40,865 nucleotides of DNA from Bacteroidales bacterium (GCA_017617445.1 JAFZWE010000009.1:1-40865); one strand, 5' to 3'; counted from the first letter of the stretch, positions 7,999-17,097 are shown. Numbers and translations: made by a program. The notes: generated from the sequence alone by a model not told the origin.

Positions 7999-8577
7999 AT
8001 GAAAGTAGATATTATTTTAGCAGGTGTCGGCGGTCAAGGAATCCTCTCTATCGCTTCCACCATCGGCGTAGCCGCCGTAAAAAAAGGTTTATATCTGAAA
8101 CAGGCCGAGGTGCACGGAATGAGCCAGCGCGGCGGTGACGTGCAATCCCACCTCCGCCTGGCAGACTATGAGATCGCTTCCGACCTGATTCCCATGGGCA
8201 AAGCCGACCTCATCATCGCTGTAGAACCCATGGAGTCTCTCCGTTATCTGCCTTGGCTGTCCAAAGACGGATGGGTCATCACCAATGACCAGCCCTTCAT
8301 CAATATTCCCAACTATCCCGATGAAGCCACGCTGAAGGCAGAACTGGACAAACTCCCCAACAAGGTTGTCATCAACGCCGACCAGATAGCCAAGGACCTG
8401 GGCAGTGCCCGTTCGGCCAACATGGTCATCCTCGGCGCCGCTGCTCCCTTCCTCAAAATGGAGTATGCCGAAATTGAGGATGCCGTCCGCACGATTTTCT
8501 CCCGCAAGGGCGATGCCATCGTGAACACGAACCTGGCCTGCCTCAAAGCCGGTTATGACTTTGCCATGCAGAAATAA
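7999..8577 (+). CDS. iorB: Indolepyruvate ferredoxin oxidoreductase beta subunit
   Basis: The 192-residue protein is the small (gamma-like) subunit that pairs with IorA. It begins with the family signature of a strand followed by GVGGQGILSIASTIGVAA. It then shows EVHGMSQRGGDVQSHLR, a core motif of the pyruvate/ketoisovalerate oxidoreductase gamma domain, and LIIAVEPMESLRYLPWL. Length is normal for the family. It directly follows iorA on the same strand and is closed by two strong hairpins. Confidence 0.94.
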   Translation: MKVDIILAGVGGQGILSIASTIGVAAVKKGLYLKQAEVHGMSQRGGDVQSHLRLADYEIASDLIPMGKADLIIAVEPMESLRYLPWLSKDGWVITNDQPFINIPNYPDEATLKAELDKLPNKVVINADQIAKDLGSARSANMVILGAAAPFLKMEYAEIEDAVRTIFSRKGDAIVNTNLACLKAGYDFAMQK

Positions 8578-8593
8578 CTCCCATTCGGATCAT

Positions 8594-8624
8594 AAAGAGA
8601 GAGGTCAACCCTCTCTCTCTTTTT
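8594..8624 (+). terminator. Rho-independent terminator after iorB
   Basis: A GA-rich arm (596-604 of this kilobase) pairs with a CT-rich arm around a 5-nt loop and runs into TTTTT. It lies 17 bp after the iorB stop. Confidence 0.75.
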
Positions 8625-8631
8625 GCAAAAT

Positions 8632-8666
8632 AAAAGAGGGCGGATAAATATCCACCCTCTTTTTTA
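8632..8666. terminator. Bidirectional terminator between iorB and the TonB-domain gene
   Basis: AAAAGAGGG (8632-8640) pairs with CCCTCTTTT (8655-8663). An inner GGATA/TATCC stem (8642-8646 with 8649-8653) follows after one mismatch. There is an A-run on the left and a T-run on the right, so it can end transcription from both converging genes. It begins 16 bp beyond the stop of the minus-strand gene. Confidence 0.75.
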
Positions 8667-8682
8667 TTCATGAATCATTGCA

Positions 8683-9384
8683 CTATTGCAACGTGAACGT
8701 AATCGGGATACTGAAGTAGGAACGACATGTTGCTCCGTTGTTCTCGGCCGGTTTCCATTTCGGCAGGCTCTTGATCACGCGGACAGCTTCATTATCCAAA
8801 GATTCTGTCACACCCATCAAGACTTTCACATTGCTGATACGGCCGTCCTTCTCCACAACGAACTCCGTTATTACGGTTCCTTGCCAACCAGCTGTACGAG
8901 CTTCAGGGGGATACTGCACATTTTCGCGCAAGAATTTCTGCAATTCAGCCATACCGCCAGGGAATTCGGCTCTTTTCGTAGGAACACGTACAGGAGGTTC
9001 ATCCTCAATGACTTCTTCCACTGTTTCCACATCCCCTTCAGTATCATCCACCTCAGTGTCTTCGTCAGCTTCAGCACCAAAGATGGAAGCATCAAAAGCC
9101 ACTTTCTGGTCATTCTTCACCATTTCAATGGCCACCTCCTTGGTTTCTTCTTTCTGCTGTTCGGGTTCCTCTTGCGGTTTCTCCATCTCATCCGTATTCA
9201 TCATCTGGAGGTCTTCCATCTGCTGCTCGGGTGCGATATCACGGAAATCTTTTTGTTTGGCCTGAATGGTAGCGAAAATATCCAACCCAAGCCATGAAAG
9301 CGTGAGGGCTACAATACAACCGATCAGAAAAAAATTGATTTTTCTGCTTTCAAGATCGGCCTTGTTTGATTTTTTCTGGCTCAT
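8683..9384 (-). CDS. TonB-family energy transducer
   Basis: The 233-residue protein has an N-terminal inner-membrane anchor (hydrophobic stretch at about residues 17-37, after a basic lead). It continues with a long Glu/Gln/Pro-rich spacer that can cross the periplasm. The C-terminal TonB domain (about residues 140-233) contains EFPGGMAELQKFLRENVQYP, GTVITEFVVEKDGRI, VKVLMGV and LPKWKPAENNG. TonB proteins carry proton-motive energy from ExbB-ExbD to outer-membrane transporters. ExbB and ExbD are not nearby, so this is probably one of several accessory TonB proteins. A -7 element lies just upstream. Confidence 0.88.
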   Translation of the reverse strand: MSQKKSNKADLESRKINFFLIGCIVALTLSWLGLDIFATIQAKQKDFRDIAPEQQMEDLQMMNTDEMEKPQEEPEQQKEETKEVAIEMVKNDQKVAFDASIFGAEADEDTEVDDTEGDVETVEEVIEDEPPVRVPTKRAEFPGGMAELQKFLRENVQYPPEARTAGWQGTVITEFVVEKDGRISNVKVLMGVTESLDNEAVRVIKSLPKWKPAENNGATCRSYFSIPITFTLQ

Positions 9385-9419
9385 AATATTAAGGTTTTAC
9401 ATTATAATATTCCACGGGG

Positions 9420-9427
9420 CAAAAGTA
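9420..9427 (-). promoter_or_regulatory. Candidate -7 element for the TonB-domain gene
   Basis: On the minus strand the bases read TACTTTTG, matching TAnnTTTG, 36 bp before the start codon at 9384. Confidence 0.45.
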
Positions 9428-9475
9428 GAAAAAAAAATAATACAAACAGCTTCTTGTGAAAAAAAATTCCTGATG

Positions 9476-10633
9476 TCAGGCGCCCCTCATGATTTGCAGG
9501 ACTTCTTCTCCTTTTTTGCAATGGGAGCAATTTCTATAATTGCTCAAAAAAATCATGAAAACATCCCCTTCAGGATTGTATATCAACAGATTGTGAAAAC
9601 CATGCCAGAGTCCTCCGTGATACACCAATTCTCCGAATCGCACATTGTGCTCCAGATGCCAGCCATAGCCGTAATCTTCAGAGGGCATTTTATTATTTTT
9701 AAGCTTGTTTTCTGGAGAAGTGGCCAACTTTACCCAATCCTTGCTCAAAATCTTGTAGTCATCAAAATAGGCTATTTTCCATTTGAAAATATCCGAAACT
9801 GTGGAATAGAGTCCCTTGTCCCCGAAAGTTCCATCCAAGCCTTTGATTGTCAATGCACTTTTATCTTTCGTATGGCCTGTGGCGATACTGGAGGCATTTT
9901 TTTGTCCGCGCTGGGTGACATAAAAAGAACGGGTCATGCCGGCGGGTTCAAAAATATTGCGCCGCACATACTCTTCGAACGAAAGGCCGGAAGCTTGTTC
10001 CACAATCAAGGCGAGCAAGGCATAATTGGTATTGATGTACTTGTAATTGGTACCCGGATCAAACAGAGTGGCGGGGTGGTATTTCACCAGCGCATCCACC
10101 ACATCTTTGTTGGTGGTCAGCCTACCCTTGGGGAACCAGCTTTCGCTGAAGTTGAAATATTCCGGCAGCCCGGAAGTGTGGGACAACAGATGGTGCACGG
10201 TGATACCGTGATAAGGGAGTGCCGGGAAATATTTGGTGAGATAGTCGTTCAAGTGCACCTTTTCTTGTGCCACCAGTTGTAGCACGGCCGCGGCGGTGAA
10301 CTGTTTGGAGACGGAGGCCAGCTCAAAGCAGGTCGTGTCCGCGATTTTCTGCTCACTGGTCGGGAAGGCCAACTTGCGATAGCCGTATGCCCGCTGGGTG
10401 TAAATCTGGTTCCCTTTGGAAATCAGCATGGTGCCGTTCAGCACGCTTCCCATTTCGTCCGCAAACTTTCCAATTTCCACTTTTTTATGCTGCTCACTGA
10501 CATCCAGGCACAAGCTTGCAAGCTCCTCCGCAGTGAGGTCTTTCAGGGCCTTGTCCGGCTTATGCTGCGGATAAACCTGCGCCAGCAGTACGGCAGGCAA
10601 CAGGAGCAACAGGAGGAAAAGATATTTATACAT
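9476..10633 (-). CDS. Exported serine hydrolase, beta-lactamase class C / DD-peptidase fold
   Basis: I chose the ATG at 10633 (MYKYLFLLLLLLPAVLLAQ) because it puts a signal peptide first. A start 24 bp upstream would only add eight residues and enter the preceding hairpin. The 385-residue protein shows the active-site pair S107-x-x-K110 (SVSK), the YxN motif at Y199-N201 (YIN) and HTSGLPEY near residue 152. This fold includes penicillin-binding DD-carboxypeptidases, class C beta-lactamases and esterases. The sequence does not say which, and resistance should not be assumed. It is probably periplasmic. A terminator separates it from pepD upstream, so it needs its own promoter, which I could not find. 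Confidence 0.87.
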   Translation of the reverse strand: MYKYLFLLLLLLPAVLLAQVYPQHKPDKALKDLTAEELASLCLDVSEQHKKVEIGKFADEMGSVLNGTMLISKGNQIYTQRAYGYRKLAFPTSEQKIADTTCFELASVSKQFTAAAVLQLVAQEKVHLNDYLTKYFPALPYHGITVHHLLSHTSGLPEYFNFSESWFPKGRLTTNKDVVDALVKYHPATLFDPGTNYKYINTNYALLALIVEQASGLSFEEYVRRNIFEPAGMTRSFYVTQRGQKNASSIATGHTKDKSALTIKGLDGTFGDKGLYSTVSDIFKWKIAYFDDYKILSKDWVKLATSPENKLKNNKMPSEDYGYGWHLEHNVRFGELVYHGGLWHGFHNLLIYNPEGDVFMIFLSNYRNCSHCKKGEEVLQIMRGA

Positions 10634-10645
10634 GGTCAATGGTTT

Positions 10646-10681
10646 TAAAAACGTCATCCTCCTGGTTGCGGAGGATGACGT
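10646..10681 (-). terminator. Rho-independent terminator after pepD
   Basis: A perfect 12-bp stem, ACGTCATCCTCC (10651-10662) with GGAGGATGACGT (10670-10681), encloses a 7-nt loop. On the minus strand it runs into TTTTT. It lies 20 bp after the pepD stop. Confidence 0.85.
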
Positions 10682-10701
10682 GAAGTATCCCCTTATGGGA
10701 T

Positions 10702-12150
10702 TTATTTCAAAATGCGGAAAAATTCAAGGATCAGGTTCCAGCTTTTCTGCACGGAAGCAATTTCAAGTTTTTCATCCGGTGAATGCACGCCGCGGAGGGT
10801 CGGACCAAAGGACACCATGTCCAATTCAGGGTATTTTTCTCCGATGAGGCCGCATTCCAGTCCTGCGTGGATGGCTCTGATGACCGGTTCTTCGTGATGC
10901 AGGTTCCGATAGGCTTCCACCATTACTTTCAGCACGGCAGAATCGGGATTGGGGTTCCAGCCCGGATAGCCATCACTGTGAACGATTTCGTCTGCACCGG
11001 TAGCGGAGAAGACCGCCGCCACATGGTCGCAGGCATCCTTTTTGCGTGATTCCACAGAACTGCGCTGACTTGTGGTAATCGTGATGACATCCTTCTCCAG
11101 TTTCACAGATGCCAGGTTGGTGGAAGTTTCCACAAAGCCGGGAATGTTCTGGTCCATGGCCAGAATGCCATGAGGACAGGAATAGAGCGCGTTCATGATG
11201 TCAATCTGCAAGCCCTCTTCCATGATGCGGGCGGGCATGGAGGTCTTTTCCAACTTCACAAACACCTCTTTGTCGGAGGTGCGCAGTTCGTTCTTGTAGG
11301 CTTTGTCCATTTCTGCCACATACTTTTCAAATTCAGGGGCATTGGATTGGGGCAGGGTGACGACGGCCCATCCCTCACGGGCGATGGCATTGCGCAGGTT
11401 TCCTGCATTGATGTCCGCCACGCGCACATCGTAGTCCTGATAACTGTTCCACAGAATGCGGTTCAGCAGCTTAACGGCATTGCCACGGTTTTTGTCAATG
11501 TCATCACCGGAGTGACCTCCCTGCAATCCGCCAACCATCAACTTGTAGGCCACTGAATTAGCGGGGATTTTATCCTCATAAGTGCAGTCGTAGGCAGCCA
11601 CGGTATCCTGTCCGCCGGCGCACCCGATGCAAAATTCGCCATAATCCTCATCATCCAAGTTCACCAGCATCTTCCCTTTCAGGAAGCCAGGTTTCAACTC
11701 GGAGGCTCCGGTCAATCCGGTTTCCTCATCCACCGTGAACAGGCATTCCACCGGGCCATGTTCAATGGTTTTGGAAGCGAGAATCGCCAGCGCGATGGCC
11801 ATGCCGATTCCGTCATCCGCCCCCAGTGTGGTGCCCTTGGCCTTGATCCATTCGCCATCCACATAGGCCTGGATGGCATCCTTCTCAAAATCAAAATCCA
11901 CATCGTTGTTCTTCTCGCACACCATATCCATGTGAGATTGGAAAATGACGGGAGTGACATTTTCCTTCCCCGGGGTGGCGGGTTTGCTGATCAATACATT
12001 ACCGGCTTCATCTCGCTGGGTTTCCAAGCCCATCTCCTTTCCGGTTTTGAGCAACCATTCCGTCATCTTGGCCTCTTTCTTGGAAGGACGGGGAACTTTG
12101 GTGATTTCATTGAAAAAATGGAAAATTTCTTTCGGTTCTAAATTTGTCAT
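10702..12150 (-). CDS. pepD: Aminoacyl-histidine dipeptidase PepD (M20 family)
   Basis: The 482-residue zinc dipeptidase hydrolyses dipeptides such as carnosine-like Xaa-His in the cytoplasm, since no signal peptide is present. Metal ligands can be placed in order: SHMDMVCEKN (H73, D75), the bridging Asp in GADDGIGMA (about D112), the catalytic DEETGLTGA (E142/E143) and an NLDDED segment. The lid domain carries GGLQGGHSGDDI, typical of PepD. The C-terminus has AIHAGLECGLIGEKYP with the last ligand His in VHSPDEKLEI. Length matches the family. It follows the BatA-like gene by 37 bp on the same strand and ends in a strong terminator. Confidence 0.94.
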   Translation of the reverse strand: MTNLEPKEIFHFFNEITKVPRPSKKEAKMTEWLLKTGKEMGLETQRDEAGNVLISKPATPGKENVTPVIFQSHMDMVCEKNNDVDFDFEKDAIQAYVDGEWIKAKGTTLGADDGIGMAIALAILASKTIEHGPVECLFTVDEETGLTGASELKPGFLKGKMLVNLDDEDYGEFCIGCAGGQDTVAAYDCTYEDKIPANSVAYKLMVGGLQGGHSGDDIDKNRGNAVKLLNRILWNSYQDYDVRVADINAGNLRNAIAREGWAVVTLPQSNAPEFEKYVAEMDKAYKNELRTSDKEVFVKLEKTSMPARIMEEGLQIDIMNALYSCPHGILAMDQNIPGFVETSTNLASVKLEKDVITITTSQRSSVESRKKDACDHVAAVFSATGADEIVHSDGYPGWNPNPDSAVLKVMVEAYRNLHHEEPVIRAIHAGLECGLIGEKYPELDMVSFGPTLRGVHSPDEKLEIASVQKSWNLILEFFRILK

Positions 12151-12187
12151 AATATTTGATTTTATATTGATTTTTTACTCAAAAAAA

Positions 12188-14248
12188 TTACACTGTTTCA
12201 GATGACGTTTTCCGCCGCCAAAGGCGCAACACGGCAATTTCCGCCGCCAAGAAGAACAGGGCTGCGAATACAAAATAGATCCAAAGGGGTACTCCGTGAA
12301 TGGTCTGAGCAATTTTACCTGAAATATCCTGTTCCTCCCCATGAATCAACTGCACATGTTCTTCTTTAGGCATGTCGCTGACTACATTTTGAAGTTCATC
12401 CTCCTTATAATAAGAAAGCTGTGATTCTTTTCTATCAAAATTGAAAGCCACTGCCCCTTGCACACCTCCATCCTGAAGCAGTTGATAGATACCGGCCTGC
12501 GTGATATTGTCCCCAAAGAAAAGCACCACCTCATTCCCGAGATTCCTTTGTTCGGGAACGATCTCCTCCCCTCCCTCCAGGGCTTTCAGCACCAGCACAT
12601 TCTCCGACCCCTCCACCGACTTGGCCACATTTTGGGAATGGTCTGTCCCCAGCACGTTGTACAGTTTCTGCTGCATCAGACTGCGAATGCCGATGTTGTG
12701 CAGGGGGATGAAAAACAGTGCATGACGGTGGATGTTGCCGAATTCGTCATTCATAGCCACTGCCGACAGAATCACGCGCCCTTTTCCGGCACGACTGACA
12801 AACAGCAACGGCGCCTGGTTTTCAAAAGTCATGATCGTTTCATCTGATTGAAACGCATTGAAAGTGAAATATTTCAGTGCCGTCGGCATATCCAGACGGC
12901 TGTTGTTGTCTTCCAAGCTGCCTTTAAAATAGATGCTTTCAGCATTGATGCTCCCCACCTTCATTTCCTGTTCCTGCACCGCACCGAATTGAGGCGCACC
13001 CAACTGGGACAAAAAACTGTTCCATGATCCATATTCCATTTTCAACGAAGGGAATATCAGCAATGTACCGCCATTGTTCACATATTTGGAAAGTTCATCG
13101 GCCAAACCGGAAGAGATGCGTTCCACCTCATCCAAGACAATCACCGAGCTGTTACCGAAAGCGGAGTAGTTGATTTTTTCGGAGGGCATTGTCGTACAGG
13201 AGAATACGGAATCCATCCCATACAGCGCATGGAGATATCGGTTGGGGGTTTTCTCATCAATCACCGTGATGTTGGTGTTATCGGAGACTCGGTAGGTGAA
13301 GTAGAGCTGATTGTCGAAAGTGATGGGGGCATCGTCAATGGAGAGCACACCGTTCTGGATGCCGGAGCCTGTAAGGGTATAGTTGAGCTGATAGTTGGCC
13401 GAACCTCCGGCGGCGATATCCACCGCTGCCATCGCCTTTTGTTCCCCGTTCACATGCAGTTTCAAAGGAAGTTTCACCACATCCACATCTCCATAGTTGC
13501 ACAAACGCACCGTAAGGGTCACCTGCTGTCCCTCCCGGAACACCGGGGAAAGGAACCAGCAACTGTCGACAGAAACATTGTTGATTTCCTTGGCTGGTTT
13601 ATGAATCAGATAGGAAGCACTTCCGTCCTGATGGGAAAATTCAAAAAAATCAAAATTATTCTTCTGGAAATCAGAAATATAATAATGAAAAACATTCATT
13701 TGATCCGATGCGGTACAGGCATTCTTCTCAAAAGCCAGCAGATCCTTCCACGACCGGGTATTGGATGAAATATTCCATGACTCCAACTCCTGCAACGCCT
13801 CCTCCTTGTTCAACTTGCACCGTTGTTTGGAGGAGAAATCATTGTTATACAAGACAAACTGGTCGGAGTAGTCAAAATGGCTGACAATCTGGCGGGCATT
13901 GGCGATTCCATCCAAGAAAAGGGTACCCTCCAGCGTGTTCCCTTCCATGGAGAAGGAGTTGTCCACATAAATGGAAACCAGATTGCCGTTTTTCTGGACC
14001 TTATCATGAGAAGGAAGATACGGTCTGGCAAAGGCCGTCACCAAAGCGATAATAAACAAGCACCTGAGTGTTAAAACGATAAGCTGTTTTACCTGGGATT
14101 CCCTTTTGGTTTTTTGCACCACATCCTGCAACATTCTCACATTGGAGAAGTAGTACGTCCGGTATCTTCTGAAATTGAACAGATGTATCAAAATCGGAAC
14201 CAGGATGGCGGCATATCCTATCAGGAAAAGAGGCTGTGTGAATTGCAT
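12188..14248 (-). CDS. BatA-domain membrane protein with von Willebrand A-like region
   Basis: The 686-residue protein opens with the BatA / aerotolerance N-terminal domain: a helix LFLIGYAAILVPILIHLF, the FRRYRTYYFSNVRML segment, and a second helix near residues 58-75 followed by ARPYLP. A VWA-like strand with an intact D-x-S-x-S site comes next (VDNSFS, D96 to S100). The long middle is periplasmic-looking beta structure and includes a glutamine-amidotransferase-like stretch (NGGTLLIFPSL). The C-terminus has one more helix (IYFVFAALFFLAAEIAVL). Related Bat proteins sit with MoxR ATPases and are linked to aerotolerance and envelope stress, but no MoxR is visible here. This standalone long form is common in Bacteroidota. 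Its start is 9 bp after the lipoprotein gene, so the two are co-transcribed. Confidence 0.85.
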   Translation of the reverse strand: MQFTQPLFLIGYAAILVPILIHLFNFRRYRTYYFSNVRMLQDVVQKTKRESQVKQLIVLTLRCLFIIALVTAFARPYLPSHDKVQKNGNLVSIYVDNSFSMEGNTLEGTLFLDGIANARQIVSHFDYSDQFVLYNNDFSSKQRCKLNKEEALQELESWNISSNTRSWKDLLAFEKNACTASDQMNVFHYYISDFQKNNFDFFEFSHQDGSASYLIHKPAKEINNVSVDSCWFLSPVFREGQQVTLTVRLCNYGDVDVVKLPLKLHVNGEQKAMAAVDIAAGGSANYQLNYTLTGSGIQNGVLSIDDAPITFDNQLYFTYRVSDNTNITVIDEKTPNRYLHALYGMDSVFSCTTMPSEKINYSAFGNSSVIVLDEVERISSGLADELSKYVNNGGTLLIFPSLKMEYGSWNSFLSQLGAPQFGAVQEQEMKVGSINAESIYFKGSLEDNNSRLDMPTALKYFTFNAFQSDETIMTFENQAPLLFVSRAGKGRVILSAVAMNDEFGNIHRHALFFIPLHNIGIRSLMQQKLYNVLGTDHSQNVAKSVEGSENVLVLKALEGGEEIVPEQRNLGNEVVLFFGDNITQAGIYQLLQDGGVQGAVAFNFDRKESQLSYYKEDELQNVVSDMPKEEHVQLIHGEEQDISGKIAQTIHGVPLWIYFVFAALFFLAAEIAVLRLWRRKTSSETV

Positions 14249-14257
14249 CTGAAGAGA

Positions 14258-14803
14258 TTATTTAGCAGTGATTAGATTTTGATTCACATTTTCCACCACA
14301 AATCCTTTCCCATCAAAAACAATGCGATAGTGTATCTCCTCCGATCGGAAATAGATGACATGGTAACCATTAATCATCTCATTTTCAGGAACATTATCCG
14401 TTTCAATTTGTCCAAGTGTCTGAAAAAGGATATGGTAGCCCGTGGCATTTTTTTCACAAATGTAGATATTGTTTTCTCCGGAAGTTCCCGTCATCACACC
14501 AATTTCCTGGAAGAAAGTGCCATGCAGCGAATCCTGCATATAGCCGGGAGCGCAGAATTCCACTGCCTCCGAAATGCACTCAAAAGAGTGAAGTCCCCCA
14601 TTTTTTTCATGATCACACACCAGATATTCTGGGGTAATCATATTGCTGTCCAGATAAAAGCGCATCAATTCGTCCACCATCACGCTGTCTGACAAATCAA
14701 AGGAGATCAACTTTGACGAGGCCGGAGTTTCTTTTTTCTGATGACAAGAGGAGAATAAAAGAGCCATGACGGTCAAAACCAAGACATAACGGAAAAATTT
14801 CAT
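14258..14803 (-). CDS. Lipoprotein, function unknown
   Basis: The ATG at 14803 gives MKFFRYVLVLTVMALLFSSC, a lipoprotein signal with lipobox F-S-S-C and the lipidated Cys at residue 20. A TTG twelve bases upstream is possible but less likely. The 181-residue protein has no motif I recognise. The mature part is rich in acidic residues and beta strands, with several Cys (CDHEKN, ECISEAVEFC, YICEKN). It is 22 bp after the nucleoside phosphorylase gene and 9 bp before the BatA-like gene, so it probably belongs to that transcript and may work with the BatA-like protein at the membrane. Confidence 0.75.
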   Translation of the reverse strand: MKFFRYVLVLTVMALLFSSCHQKKETPASSKLISFDLSDSVMVDELMRFYLDSNMITPEYLVCDHEKNGGLHSFECISEAVEFCAPGYMQDSLHGTFFQEIGVMTGTSGENNIYICEKNATGYHILFQTLGQIETDNVPENEMINGYHVIYFRSEEIHYRIVFDGKGFVVENVNQNLITAK

Positions 14804-14825
14804 TGCCCTATTCAAATTTAATAAT

Positions 14826-15686
14826 TTAAAAAATTCTATCTAAAACGGTTTTAATCAGTTGATCCACATGGGGATGATAGTCTTGGGAGAAGTCGTGTGT
14901 AATGCGATTGGCAATTACCACACAGACGGTCAGCATGTTGTGTCCAAGAACGTGTCCGAAGCCATAAAGGGCGGAGGTTTCCATCTCCAGGTTGGTGATA
15001 CAGCGGTTGCCCACCCGGAAGGAGTCGATTTTGCTGTTAAGATCCGGATATTGGAGTTGGGCGCGCACCTGTCGTCCCTGCGGGCCGAAAAATCCCGGGG
15101 CGCTGGCCGTGATGCCGTGAATCATATCCTGCGCGATTCTGTCAAGCAGCTGCTGGCTGCCTTTCACACAATAGGGATAAGGGAGCCGCTCATTCCATCC
15201 AGTATGTTTGACAAAGGCCTCCACGATTTCCTCATCAAAACCTTCATGTTTGTAAAAGTGCATCAGTCCGTCGAAGCCGAAACCATATTCCGCCGCCACA
15301 AATGAGTGCACGGGAATGTCAGCCTGCAACGCACCGCACGTACCGATACGGACGATGTTCAGCGTCCGGTGTTTTTCCTTTATCTCCCTTGTTTTCAGGT
15401 CAATATTGGCAAGGGCATCCAATTCATTCATCACAATGTCAATATTGTCGGTCCCCATGCCCGTGGAGAGGGCGGTGATCCGCTTTCCCCTCAACGTGCC
15501 GGTATGGGTCACCAGCTCACGGTTCTGCTGGCGGAAATCAATGGTATCAAAATATTTGGAGACATTAGCCACACGGCCGGGATCGCCCACCACAATGATA
15601 TGGTCGGCAATATCCTCGGGATTCAGCCCCAGATGATAAATCCTTCCATCGGGGGTCAAAGGCAATTCAGAGGCGGGTATTTTCAT
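14826..15686 (-). CDS. Nucleoside phosphorylase (uridine phosphorylase-like)
   Basis: The 286-residue enzyme belongs to the PNP/UDP phosphorylase family 1, which splits nucleosides with phosphate into a base and ribose-1-phosphate. Visible motifs are VVGDPGRVA (phosphate loop), ITALSTGMGTDNIDIV, VRIGTCGALQADIPVHSFV (core strand and active-site loop) and NLEMETSALYGFG, the ribose-contacting ME-rich motif. Uridine is the likely substrate class, but the base specificity cannot be fixed by eye. It is cytosolic. It is transcribed leftwards after cinA from its own likely promoter at 15763-15770 and leads the lipoprotein and BatA-like genes. Confidence 0.88.
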   Translation of the reverse strand: MKIPASELPLTPDGRIYHLGLNPEDIADHIIVVGDPGRVANVSKYFDTIDFRQQNRELVTHTGTLRGKRITALSTGMGTDNIDIVMNELDALANIDLKTREIKEKHRTLNIVRIGTCGALQADIPVHSFVAAEYGFGFDGLMHFYKHEGFDEEIVEAFVKHTGWNERLPYPYCVKGSQQLLDRIAQDMIHGITASAPGFFGPQGRQVRAQLQYPDLNSKIDSFRVGNRCITNLEMETSALYGFGHVLGHNMLTVCVVIANRITHDFSQDYHPHVDQLIKTVLDRIF

Positions 15687-15762
15687 TTTATTTTTGCTTT
15701 AAAAATTTATAATATTGATTTATAAGTAATTACAATCAATATATTTTCATTGAAACTTTTGG

Positions 15763-15770
15763 CAAAGTTA
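15763..15770 (-). promoter_or_regulatory. Candidate -7 element for the phosphorylase gene
   Basis: On the minus strand the bases read TAACTTTG, matching TAnnTTTG, about 77 bp before the start codon, in the 108-bp gap after cinA. Confidence 0.4.
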
Positions 15771-15794
15771 CACTATTTTCCGAGAAAAACCTCG

Positions 15795-17057
15795 TTACTT
15801 TTCAACTTTCCCATGGACGACACGCACCAGCAGTCCGAACAATTCATTGCACGTTCTGTCAACGACTTGCGCACGTTTTCCTGGGCATTGCAGCTTGCGG
15901 GCAAACACCTGCGAACGGCTGGCCACGGCGATCCACACCGTGCCGACCGGCTTTTCCGGAGTGCCGCCGCCCGGTCCGGCGATACCGGTCGTGGCCAGGG
16001 CGTAGTCGGTGTCCAATCGTTCCCGCACGCCGCACACCATCTCGCGGACGGTCTGCTCGCTCACCGCGCCCCACTGCTCCAGCGTCTCATGCCGAACCCC
16101 CAATACATTCTCTTTCACATCATTGCTGTAGGAGACAACGCCACCCGAAAAATATTCAGAAGCTCCGGCCAAGGCCGTCAGCTTGGCTGCCAACATACCG
16201 CCGGTGCAGCTCTCCGCCGTGGACAAAGTCTTTCCGCAAGCACGCATCACCTCCGCCACCAGTTCGGGCATACTCTCACGGTCTTCGCCCACAATGTATG
16301 GTCCGGCAATAGAGTACAGCGATGGCAGCAGTTCTGACACCTGTTGTTGCAGGTGGTCGGACTCGCTTCCCCGAGCGGTAAGGCGCAGCTTGGTCAAGCC
16401 CGGTTGCGGAAGATAGGCCAGCCTGACATTTTCGGGCAGGGCACGCTCCCACGGCTCAATCAGGTCACTGAGGAAGGACTCCCCGATGCCCTGCACCAGC
16501 AGGTTTTTGTGGAAGATGGCCTGCTGCCGGAAATGCGACCGCAAGCGCGGAATCACCTCTGTTTCCATCAGGTTGGCCATTTCAAACGGCACGCCGGGAA
16601 GTGAGACCACCACCGACGCGGGCTGGGAACCTGGCACCTCAAACCACATCCCGGGTGCAGTTCCCAGCGGATTGTTGAGAAACGTGCAACAGCGCGGAAT
16701 CCAGGCCTGCAACCGGTTAATGGGAGTGAGCTCGCGGCCGTGCGCAGCCAAGCGCCTTTTCACATTCTCCAACGCCTCCCCATTTTCGTATAATTCGCTG
16801 TGGAAAAAATCACACAGCACCTTCTTGGTAATGTCATCCTTAGTGGGCCCCAGACCGCCTGTAACCAAAACAATATCACTGATTTTCAAACAAGAATCCA
16901 ACGTGTCGCGGATGGCATCGGCCCGATCGCCAATGGTATAAACACCAACCACATCAAAACCGCCGGCATTCATCATGCGGGACATCTGTGCCGCGTTGGT
17001 GTTGATCACCTGCCCAATCAACAGCTCGTCACCGATATTTATCAAAGTCGCCTTCAT
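15795..17057 (-). CDS. cinA: Competence/damage-inducible protein CinA
   Basis: I start at the ATG at 17057 (MKATLINIGDELLIGQVINT), where homologues begin. An upstream start would add 12 residues without family support. The 420-residue protein has the N-terminal MoaB/Mog-like domain (VTGGLGPTKDDITKKVL near residue 75) and the C-terminal PncC domain with ESCTGGMLAAKLTALAG, the FSGGVVSYSNDVK region and TTGIAGPGGGTPEKPVGTVW. In characterised CinA proteins the two domains act as an ADP-ribose pyrophosphatase and an NMN deamidase in pyridine-nucleotide salvage. It is therefore mildly interesting that it is a near neighbour of a TIR-domain gene, although the two are on opposite strands and CinA is a housekeeping gene. 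Confidence 0.94.
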   Translation of the reverse strand: MKATLINIGDELLIGQVINTNAAQMSRMMNAGGFDVVGVYTIGDRADAIRDTLDSCLKISDIVLVTGGLGPTKDDITKKVLCDFFHSELYENGEALENVKRRLAAHGRELTPINRLQAWIPRCCTFLNNPLGTAPGMWFEVPGSQPASVVVSLPGVPFEMANLMETEVIPRLRSHFRQQAIFHKNLLVQGIGESFLSDLIEPWERALPENVRLAYLPQPGLTKLRLTARGSESDHLQQQVSELLPSLYSIAGPYIVGEDRESMPELVAEVMRACGKTLSTAESCTGGMLAAKLTALAGASEYFSGGVVSYSNDVKENVLGVRHETLEQWGAVSEQTVREMVCGVRERLDTDYALATTGIAGPGGGTPEKPVGTVWIAVASRSQVFARKLQCPGKRAQVVDRTCNELFGLLVRVVHGKVEK

Positions 17058-17089
17058 GGTTTCACATTCAATTTGACTGCAAAAGTACA

Positions 17090-17097
17090 ACAATTCT
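17090..17097 (-). promoter_or_regulatory. Candidate -7 element for cinA
   Basis: On the minus strand the bases read TACTTTTG, matching TAnnTTTG, 33 bp before the cinA ATG. Confidence 0.45.

Noticed and set aside
9476-10633. Calling the serine hydrolase an antibiotic-resistance beta-lactamase
   Set aside because: The SxxK and YxN motifs are shared with DD-peptidases and esterases, and nothing in the context supports resistance.
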